A stretch of DNA of 47,732 bases from an uncultured Bacteroidales bacterium (GTDB lineage Bacteria; Bacteroidota; Bacteroidia; Bacteroidales; WCHB1-69). Shown here one piece after another: positions 42,368 through 47,732 of the stretch. The DNA is taken from the NCBI GenBank assembly GCA_946413585.1, contig CAMKLG010000019.1, positions 1-47,732 of the forward strand. The letters run 5' to 3'. The translations under genes and the position numbers were made by a program. How positions within the stretch are numbered: position 1 is the stretch's first letter; each line of letters opens with the position of its first letter. Below the pieces are notes generated by a model. It was not told the origin of the DNA. It saw only the letters and a program-made list of their open reading frames with translations, and made no database searches.

Positions 42368-43402
42368 TTATTTATCATTCTTAATTTTTAATTCAGCATT
42401 CGAATATAGTTTTTGGAGACCGGTGGTAATGATGGTGTCGCCGGGGTGGAGGCCGGAGGAGACGAGTATGCCGTTGGCCACGAATTCTGTGGAGGCGATG
42501 AGGCGGCGTTGTGCACGACCGTTTTCTACCACCCACACAGAAAGGCCCTCGGGACGGGTTTGTACGCATTTAGCAGGAATTACAAATCCTTGATTATCAG
42601 GTTGATTCAGCATAACTTTGCAGACCATGCCAGGTAGCAGTGATTTGTCAGGATTGGGGAAGGCAATCTTCACTTGGTAGCTGTGTGCGATGCGTGATGC
42701 CGACACGCTGCGTTCAGTGATTCGCCCCGTGAGTATCCGATTGTTGAGCGCAGGCACACAAACGTAAGCTTCGTTGCCTATCTTTACAGAGTTGATTTCA
42801 CTCTCTGGTACAGAGAACGTTACGGAAACGCTACCCATGTCTAAGAGGGTGAAAGCAGGTTCGCCAGGTAGCATGTTGCTACCAGCTTTAGCGTTACAAT
42901 TACTTACCACGCCCGAAATAGGTGCTGTTAAGGTGCAGTCTTCCAGCTGTTTGTGAGCGATTTGTTCCATAGAGCGAGCTTTTTCCAACGTGGCTTGCAT
43001 CTCCACCCACTTTACCTCAGCCAGGCTGCCCTGTTCATATACCTTTTTCAGTCGATTATAAGCGTCTTCGGCTTGTTGTAGCGAGGCTTTTGCAGAGTTG
43101 TAGGCGTTTTGCGCGTTGGAGCTGTTGGCTATGGCAAGCTTCTGCCCTGCACTTACGTGGTCGCCTTCGTGCACATAGACACGCTCGACCCTTCCGCCGA
43201 CAGGAAAGCTCAGTGACACAGAGAGTTTCTCCTCCACTTCGCCCACGTAAGTGCGAGTCATACTGCCAGAAACTGTGTCGGTCACCATCACCTCTACCAA
43301 TAGCGGCGTACGCTCAGGCTGCTTCTCCTTACGCTTGCATCCGCAAAACAGGAGGCATATCCCGATGATGATATATATAATTGATAATCTGTTCATTACC
43401 AT
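42368..43402 (-). CDS. RND adaptor (membrane fusion) lipoprotein
   Basis: A 344-residue periplasmic adaptor that links an RND pump to TolC. Lipobox LLFCGC with lipidated Cys near residue 21 anchors it to the inner membrane. The HlyD/AcrA order is visible: barrel strand PVGGRVERVYVHEGDHVSAGQKLAIA (lipoyl half), alpha hairpin from NAQNAYNSAKASLQQAEDAYNRLK to EMQATLEKARSMEQIAHKQL, second lipoyl half APISGVVSNCNAKAGSNM, then beta-barrel and membrane-proximal domains. Start overlaps the lipoprotein stop by one base (TAATG); an in-frame ATG two codons later is possible. Confidence 0.93.
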   Translation of the reverse strand: MVMNRLSIIYIIIGICLLFCGCKRKEKQPERTPLLVEVMVTDTVSGSMTRTYVGEVEEKLSVSLSFPVGGRVERVYVHEGDHVSAGQKLAIANSSNAQNAYNSAKASLQQAEDAYNRLKKVYEQGSLAEVKWVEMQATLEKARSMEQIAHKQLEDCTLTAPISGVVSNCNAKAGSNMLPGEPAFTLLDMGSVSVTFSVPESEINSVKIGNEAYVCVPALNNRILTGRITERSVSASRIAHSYQVKIAFPNPDKSLLPGMVCKVMLNQPDNQGFVIPAKCVQTRPEGLSVWVVENGRAQRRLIASTEFVANGILVSSGLHPGDTIITTGLQKLYSNAELKIKNDK

Positions 43403-43911
43403 TAGTTTTTCTCTGCCAAAATCGTTATTTCAGGAGCATGTAATCTAACCGAAGCATCACTGCTTTGATTGCCCGTCCAATGCTCCCGCAGAATCAACAT
43501 TTGGTCGTTTGGACGGCCGCTGCCCGCTGCTGAAATCTGATAAACCATCGTATGAGAGCCCTCTTGACCGATAGAGGGGATACCTTCTGTGGAAAGCAAT
43601 GTGGTGGAGAACTGATGAGGTTGCAGTACAATTGTATCTCCTTGAACTTCAGCTAGAAGGGTGTAGCATCCGCCGTTCATCTCATTCATGGTGATAACAA
43701 GTCCAGACTTTCGAGATTTATCCTTTAATACGTTCATTTGACCGTTACGATGGATAAAATGATGCGTCTCTTCGCCGTCGGCATGGGTGAGAATCACATC
43801 GCCTGAGAGTTTGTAACTGTAATCGCCTGTCAGATTGTTCACGTCACGGTTGCATGTCGTGAGTAGAAAGGCAGTCAGCAATACGCAAGCACTAATCAGA
43901 ATTTTTTTCAT
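43402..43911 (-). CDS. Lipoprotein of unknown function heading the RND operon
   Basis: A 169-residue protein with a signal peptide and lipobox (FLLTTC, Cys20). Mature part is beta-rich (LTGDYSYKLSGDVILTH, MNEMNGGCYTLLAEVQGDTIVLQPHQF) and resembles a small lipocalin- or META-like fold, but I see no defining motif. It is the first gene of the efflux operon and overlaps the adaptor by one base, so a role with the pump, such as ligand binding or sensing, is possible but not shown. A -7 promoter element lies 44 nt upstream. Confidence 0.8.
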   Translation of the reverse strand: MKKILISACVLLTAFLLTTCNRDVNNLTGDYSYKLSGDVILTHADGEETHHFIHRNGQMNVLKDKSRKSGLVITMNEMNGGCYTLLAEVQGDTIVLQPHQFSTTLLSTEGIPSIGQEGSHTMVYQISAAGSGRPNDQMLILREHWTGNQSSDASVRLHAPEITILAEKN

Positions 43912-43954
43912 TTTTTAGTCCATTTTTAGATGATGAATCTTTAATAGAAGCGGG

Positions 43955-43962
43955 CAAAAATA
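43955..43962 (-). promoter_or_regulatory. -7 promoter element of the RND efflux operon
   Basis: Read on the minus strand TATTTTTG, fitting TAnnTTTG, followed by CCCGC. It lies 44 nt before the lipoprotein ATG and is divergent from the mreB promoter 60 nt away. Confidence 0.6.
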
Positions 43963-44021
43963 CATTTTTTTTGACTATGTAACTTTTTGAAATTCAATTC
44001 GTATAATCTCAATAATTTTTA

Positions 44022-44029
44022 TATTTTTG
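44022..44029 (+). promoter_or_regulatory. -7 promoter element for mreB
   Basis: TATTTTTG fits TAnnTTTG, 24 nt before the mreB ATG. Confidence 0.6.
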
Positions 44030-44052
44030 CAAGTTTATAAAAAGAAGAGAAA

Positions 44053-45078
44053 ATGGGTTTATTTTCATTGTTTACTAGAGAGATAGCTATTGACTTGGGT
44101 ACTGCCAACACCGTCATTTTGCACGACAACAAGGTGGTGGTGGATGAGCCGTCTATTATCGCCATTGATTCCCGTACGAAATCTGTGGTGGCTGTGGGTA
44201 AGAAAGCTTTGATGATGGAGGGTAAAACCTCCGGTGAAATATATACGGTACGTCCTTTGCGTAACGGCGTTATTGCCGACTTCCAGCCTACTGAGCTGAT
44301 GTTGCGCGAATTCATCAAGATGACCAATACCAAGCATTCCTTGATCACTCCCGCCATGAAGATGGTGATTTGTATTCCTTCGGGTATCACCGAGGTGGAG
44401 GAACGTGCTGTGCGTGAGTCTGCGGAACAAGCAGGTGCTAAGGAAGTTAGATTGATTTATGAACCAATGGCAGCCGCTATTGGCAGTGGTATTGATGTGT
44501 TGGATGCCAACGGTAACATGATTATCGACATCGGCGGTGGTACCAGCGAAGTGGCCGTCATCGCCTTGGGTTCCATCGCGTCCAAGAAATCGGTACAGGT
44601 TGCCGGTGACCGCTTAAATACGGATATTAAGGAGTTTATGCGTCGTGAGCACAACCTTGATATCGGAATTCCGACTGCGGAACAGATCAAAATCAACGTT
44701 GGTGCAGCTGTCACACATCTTGACAACCCGCCTGCCGACTACGAAGTCTATGGTCGTGACTTGGTGCACGGTATTCCGCGTAGCATCATGATCAACTATC
44801 AGGAGATTGCCACTGCGTTGAACAATTCTATTAACTCTATTGAAGATGCTGTGATGCAGGCACTTAACGTAACCCCGCCCGAGTTGTCTGCCGATATCTT
44901 CAAGACTGGTATTTATCTTGCTGGTGGTGGTTCTCTCTTGCGTGGCCTCGACAAGCGCATCAACAAAATCACGCAATTACCTGTCCACGTGGTAGAAGAC
45001 CCGCTGCGCGCCGTGGCCCGCGGTACTGCTATCGCCCTCAAAAACCTTGACAAGTTCGAGTCTTTGACGAAGTATTAA
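44053..45078 (+). CDS. mreB: Rod-shape-determining actin homologue MreB
   Basis: MreB is a bacterial actin that polymerises on the inner membrane and directs peptidoglycan synthesis along the cell side. The 341-residue protein has the ATPase motifs of the actin superfamily: DLGTANTVIL (phosphate 1), VCIPSGITEVEERAVRESAEQAGA, the second phosphate motif DIGGGTSEVAVIALG, and IYLAGGGSLLRGLDKRI (adenosine motif). MreBs of this lineage lack a tail extension. In most genomes mreCD follow; here mreB is closed by a hairpin terminator and a FISUMP gene follows. Confidence 0.96.
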   Translation: MGLFSLFTREIAIDLGTANTVILHDNKVVVDEPSIIAIDSRTKSVVAVGKKALMMEGKTSGEIYTVRPLRNGVIADFQPTELMLREFIKMTNTKHSLITPAMKMVICIPSGITEVEERAVRESAEQAGAKEVRLIYEPMAAAIGSGIDVLDANGNMIIDIGGGTSEVAVIALGSIASKKSVQVAGDRLNTDIKEFMRREHNLDIGIPTAEQIKINVGAAVTHLDNPPADYEVYGRDLVHGIPRSIMINYQEIATALNNSINSIEDAVMQALNVTPPELSADIFKTGIYLAGGGSLLRGLDKRINKITQLPVHVVEDPLRAVARGTAIALKNLDKFESLTKY

Positions 45079-45079
45079 T

Positions 45080-45121
45080 GGTTATGGGTTATGGATTATA
45101 GGTTATAGAAGATGGTTATAG
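45080..45121. repeat. Heptanucleotide array after mreB
   Basis: Six units in phase (GGTTATG twice, GATTATA, GGTTATA, GAAGATG, GTTATAG), starting 2 nt after the mreB stop codon. Confidence 0.75.
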
Positions 45122-45133
45122 TAAAATAAGCTC

Positions 45134-45165
45134 AAGGAATATTTTCGGATATTCCTTTTTGTTTT
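45134..45165 (+). terminator. Terminator after mreB
   Basis: AAGGAATAT and ATATTCCTT form a 9-bp stem around a TTTCGG loop, followed by TTTGTTTTT. It ends 7 nt before the next ATG, so the FISUMP gene would need read-through or its own start. Confidence 0.7.
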
Positions 45166-45171
45166 TATGAA

Positions 45172-45915
45172 ATGAATATATTGAAATCGTTTTTTATATG
45201 TGAAAGAGCCTTTTTGACGGTGATTTGTTTTCTTTTCGCGTTTTCTTTGATAGCGCAGACAGAGGAAACCCGTTTCTTCTCGTTTTGTCCTACCTCGCCG
45301 ACCGTTATCGACCATCAGGGCAACCGTTATCGTACGGTGCAGATCGGTTCGCAGTGTTGGATGGCTGAAAACATGCGCTGTACAACCTCCCCTACGGGTA
45401 AAAGGTGGTATTCCAACCCCTATTTTTCCGCTTCGCAACCAGAGTTCGCAGCCTATTACGCGCTTCCGACCGATCTTCGTCACGGGGTGCTCTACAATTG
45501 GGCGGCAGCGTTGGATCTTTCGGATCATTACAAATCCGGAAAGGCGACACCAATGCCTATGCGTGGCATTTGCCCTGAAGGATGGCATCTCCCCAGCAAT
45601 GATGATTGGGATGTGCTGTTCAACACGTTAGGCGGGCACAAGAAGGCGGGCGAGATGATGAAGGCTCCCACGCAACAGTGGACCCCGCATCTCACGCTCG
45701 ACCGCTATAACCTCGGCTTCGATGCTACTCCTGCCGGCTCATATACGGAAAAAGGACACCAATATGCTGGATTACAGACCTCATTCTGGAGTGCCGATAA
45801 CTTCAGCCACGACCAGGCTTGGTGTTGTACGGTGTATGACTATAAAAACGAGGGCTATAACTATTTGGAGTATAAGTGTTATGGGCATTCGGTGAGGTGC
45901 GTGAAGGATCGGTGA
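45172..45915 (+). CDS. Exported FISUMP-domain protein
   Basis: A 247-residue protein with a signal sequence (CERAFLTVICFLFAFSLIAQ). The FISUMP domain covers most of the mature part: VIDHQGNRYRTVQIGSQCWM then AENMRCTTSP, GVLYNWAAALD, GICPEGWHLPSNDDWDVLF, NLGFDATPAGSYTE, a FWSADNF segment and HSVRCVKDR at the end. This is a more canonical FISUMP than the protein at 22907. Such proteins are abundant and variable in Bacteroidales and Fibrobacteres; location probably surface, role unknown. No promoter is obvious other than read-through from mreB. Confidence 0.88.
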   Translation: MNILKSFFICERAFLTVICFLFAFSLIAQTEETRFFSFCPTSPTVIDHQGNRYRTVQIGSQCWMAENMRCTTSPTGKRWYSNPYFSASQPEFAAYYALPTDLRHGVLYNWAAALDLSDHYKSGKATPMPMRGICPEGWHLPSNDDWDVLFNTLGGHKKAGEMMKAPTQQWTPHLTLDRYNLGFDATPAGSYTEKGHQYAGLQTSFWSADNFSHDQAWCCTVYDYKNEGYNYLEYKCYGHSVRCVKDR

Positions 45916-45997
45916 GGAATAGGGTCAAGGGTCGAGGGTCGAGGAAATAGGGAGTAGAGAGTAGGGAATAGGGAATAGGGAGTAGAAAATAGGGAGG
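45914..45997. repeat. Heptanucleotide array after the FISUMP gene
   Basis: Twelve in-phase units: AGGGTCA, AGGGTCG (twice), AGGGAGT, AGGGAAT (twice) and variants, beginning at the stop codon. The remaining 175 nt to the tRNA-Asp promoter are AT-rich with no gene. Confidence 0.88.
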
Positions 45998-46172
45998 TGA
46001 AATATGTGGAGATTTTGGGATTTTCTGCGAAAAACGGAGGGGGTAAGGTTGAAAACGGGGGTCGAAAGGTCCGATGAAAAGACCTAAAATCAAACATAAA
46101 TTTCTCATTACCATATAATTACAAATCAAAGATTTTTTTTTCTTTTTGGTGATGATGGAATGAAAAAAAGTG

Positions 46173-46180
46173 TATCTTTG
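46173..46180 (+). promoter_or_regulatory. -7 promoter element for tRNA-Asp
   Basis: TATCTTTG followed by CACCG, exact consensus, 20 nt before the tRNA 5' end. Confidence 0.75.
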
Positions 46181-46199
46181 CACCGTCAAAACGACAAAC

Positions 46200-46274
46200 G
46201 GATCGGTAGTTCAGTTTGGTTAGAATACATGCCTGTCACGCATGGGGTCGCGAGTTCGAGTCTCGTCCGGTCCG
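46200..46274 (+). tRNA. tRNA-Asp (anticodon GTC)
   Basis: Acceptor GGATCGG pairs with CCGGTCC, anticodon stem CATGC/GCATG closes loop CTGTCAC (anticodon GTC), T arm GCGAG-TTCGAGT-CTCGT-like. Discriminator G is followed by CCA (46275-46277) in the genome, unlike the two other tRNAs here. The reverse strand holds a well-known false reading frame over this tRNA. Confidence 0.96.
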
Positions 46275-46280
46275 CCAACA

Positions 46281-46323
46281 AAGTCTCATAAGTCATTAGA
46301 AACCAGACTTGTGAGATTTTTTT
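46281..46323 (+). terminator. Terminator of tRNA-Asp
   Basis: TCTCATAAGTC pairs with GACTTGTGAGA (one G-U) around an 11-nt loop, followed by seven T residues. Confidence 0.75.
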
Positions 46324-46332
46324 ATGTCTAAA

Positions 46333-46354
46333 AAAATGCACCGAAAATGCACCG
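46333..46354. repeat. Tandem 11-bp direct repeat next to tRNA-Asp
   Basis: AAAATGCACCG occurs twice back to back. Its place just past a tRNA gene and terminator resembles the attachment or recombinase arm sites of tRNA-targeting integrative elements, but no integrase is in the window. Confidence 0.5.
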
Positions 46355-46434
46355 AACTTGCTGACTGACAAAAAAATAAGGAGACAGCAGTGCTATTTAC
46401 GAGAGTTTTGATAGCTTCATATTTGTTAATTTTG

Positions 46435-46442
46435 TATTTTTG
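46435..46442 (+). promoter_or_regulatory. -7 promoter element for the AAA ATPase gene
   Basis: TATTTTTG fits TAnnTTTG, 54 nt before the ATG at 46497. Confidence 0.6.
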
Positions 46443-46447
46443 CAGCG

Positions 46448-46473
46448 AACAATATTGTTTGTTCCAAATGAAC
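46448..46473 (+). promoter_or_regulatory. Two palindromes at the predicted transcription start (possible operator)
   Basis: AACAATATTGTT (46448-46459) is a perfect 12-bp palindrome; GTTCCAAATGAAC (46461-46473) is GTTC-N5-GAAC. Both sit just after the -7 box, where a repressor could act. Confidence 0.35.
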
Positions 46474-46496
46474 AACTTTACAACAAACGGATAAAT

Positions 46497-47711
46497 ATGA
46501 TACTACAGCAGACTATTGAACAAGTAATACAAGAATGGCACGATAGAATCTCTACGGATGAGGCGGGAATCGTACGAGAAAAGAATATCCCATTGGGTAG
46601 TATTGCTTCACACGCCACCGTCATTAGCGGCATCAGGCGTTGTGGGAAAAGTACCCTGCTTGCCCAACTCTACCGTCAACTTTCGGAACCTGCATTATAC
46701 ATCAACTTTGAGCATCCTCTGCTGATGGACTTCGCCACGAACGATTATGCCCGCCTTGATAATGTCATTGCGAAATATAATGCCCAATGGCTCCTGTTCG
46801 ACGAGATTCAATCATTGCCTAATTGGGAGGTTTATGTGCGACAGAAATTGGATAATCATTATAAGGTTGTGATTACCGGTTCCAATGCCTCCTTGTTAAG
46901 TCGGGAGTTGGGCACTCACCTTACCGGCAGGCACATTCAGATGGAACTTTTCCCATTCTCATATACCGAATTTCTGAAACTGAAATCTCAAACTGCTTCA
47001 TACGAATCCTTCCACAAATATCTGTTTGCTGGAGGTTTTCCCGAATATTTGAAGACTGGAGACACACAGCAACTCACAACACTGTTTCAGGATATTCTCT
47101 ATCGCGACATTATTGTGCGGTACGGTATCAAGGAAGTGTCGTCCCTGCAAAGGTTGGCAAATTTCCTTATGCAGAATGTCGGCAACAAATTCTCCGCTTC
47201 AAAAATTAAACAGGCAATCTCAGTAAACGCCACCAATACCATTTTGAACTGGTGTAATTATTTGGCAAACAGTTATTTGTTTTCATTTGTCGAGAAATAC
47301 AGTTACTCCGTCCGCTCGCAAATGGTTAGTCCAAAAAAGATTTACGCCGCTGACACCGGGCTCGCCTACTCGCTTTCCACCCATTCCATGACAGACGAAG
47401 GACACCTTTTGGAAAATCTTGTTTACATTGCATTGAGAAACCAATATCCGCACATCTGTTATTTTGAGGGGAAAGGTGAATGTGATTTTGTGGTGGTGGA
47501 AAAAGGTACTCCCACGCAATTGTTACAAGTATGTGTCGAACTAAATCCTGACAACCTGCATCGTGAAACGGCAGGCATAGAAGAAGCAATGCGTACATTC
47601 TCCATTCATAATGGGCTGATTATCACAGAAAACCAAACCGACACCATCCAAACTGTTGCAGGTACAATTGAGGTGTTGCCATTTTGGAAATGGAATATGG
47701 GTAATCAGTAA
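46497..47711 (+). CDS. AAA ATPase with DUF4143 domain
   Basis: A 404-residue cytoplasmic ATP-binding protein. N-terminal AAA_14 domain with Walker A SGIRRCGKST (residues 44-53), Walker B AQWLLFDEIQ, sensor-like VVITGSNASLL and an arginine patch RELGTHLTGRHIQ. The C-terminal half is the DUF4143 domain, with ELFPFSYTEFLKL, LANFLMQNVGNKF, SANS-type helical region, KIYAADTGLAYSL, and HLLENLVYIALR ending in a PD-(D/E)xK-like ECDFVVVEKG-type strand. Such proteins are common, patchily distributed accessory ATPases of unknown role. ATG at 46497 follows the promoter at 46435; upstream TTG frames lie on the promoter. It follows tRNA-Asp, a usual place for acquired genes. Confidence 0.9.
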   Translation: MILQQTIEQVIQEWHDRISTDEAGIVREKNIPLGSIASHATVISGIRRCGKSTLLAQLYRQLSEPALYINFEHPLLMDFATNDYARLDNVIAKYNAQWLLFDEIQSLPNWEVYVRQKLDNHYKVVITGSNASLLSRELGTHLTGRHIQMELFPFSYTEFLKLKSQTASYESFHKYLFAGGFPEYLKTGDTQQLTTLFQDILYRDIIVRYGIKEVSSLQRLANFLMQNVGNKFSASKIKQAISVNATNTILNWCNYLANSYLFSFVEKYSYSVRSQMVSPKKIYAADTGLAYSLSTHSMTDEGHLLENLVYIALRNQYPHICYFEGKGECDFVVVEKGTPTQLLQVCVELNPDNLHRETAGIEEAMRTFSIHNGLIITENQTDTIQTVAGTIEVLPFWKWNMGNQ

Positions 47712-47732
47712 ATGATAACCCTATCTTGAAAA

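Noticed and set aside
46186-46371. Minus-strand reading frame of 61 codons over tRNA-Asp
   Set aside because: It is the reverse complement of the tRNA (DRTRLELATPCVTG), a well-known false protein in annotated genomes.

Overview
The window is a piece of a Bacteroidota chromosome, most likely order Bacteroidales. The evidence is a type IX secretion (T9SS) C25-type protease with a C-terminal sorting domain, two FISUMP-domain surface proteins, a short SerA with the TPKK motif, an ExbB-unknown-ExbD-ExbD cluster, SecA of about 1,100 residues, promoters of the form TAnnTTTG (often TATCTTTG), and starts without Shine-Dalgarno sequences. Most of it is ordinary chromosome; accessory character appears around 22.9-27.4 kb and at the right end after tRNA-Asp.

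Layout. 0-0.5 kb: end of a winged-helix protein and a 2[4Fe-4S] ferredoxin. 0.6-6.6 kb, minus strand: small membrane protein, SurE, secreted C25 protease and an aspartate-type aminotransferase. 6.7 kb: tRNA-Arg(CCU). 6.8-12 kb, minus: PdxA, CoaX, an outer-membrane barrel, an exported TPR protein and LptC, probably one envelope/cofactor transcription unit. 12-14.2 kb, minus: SerC then SerA (serine synthesis). 14.3-17.4 kb, plus: tRNA-Ser(GGA), ExbB, an unknown membrane protein and two ExbD. 17.5-22.6 kb, plus: YicC, Der, MiaB, RlmN (RNA and ribosome maintenance). 22.9-27.4 kb: a FISUMP protein and a 1,157-residue fibre-like protein with coiled coils and two beta-rich domains. 28-32.4 kb: SecA and a glycosyltransferase. 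32.4-43.9 kb: a TolC protein, a small two-gene unit, an MFS transporter, a CapA-type protein and an RND efflux operon (lipoprotein, adaptor, pump, TolC). 44-45.9 kb: MreB and another FISUMP protein. 46.2-47.7 kb: tRNA-Asp(GTC) and an AAA/DUF4143 ATPase.

The most striking structure is in the spacers. At least eight intergenic sites carry degenerate repeats with a strict 7-nt period, each with its own consensus (for example GTTTAGG, AGGGAAT, AGCCAAC, GGTTATG). Nearly all begin at or within about 10 nt of a stop codon. The longest holds 21 in-phase units of a plant-telomere-like heptamer between yicC and der. They resemble the short tandemly repeated repetitive (STRR) sequences of cyanobacteria and are the best candidate here for an undescribed genome-wide system. 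Three further dispersed repeat families are present: 28-30-nt perfect hairpins, GC-rich elements in gene leaders, and an approximately 75-nt multi-hairpin element whose left part appears amplified into a 56-bp tandem array ahead of the C25 protease.

All calls come from reading the sequence; no database search was run. Exact starts are uncertain where several in-frame ATGs exist, because this group lacks Shine-Dalgarno guidance.
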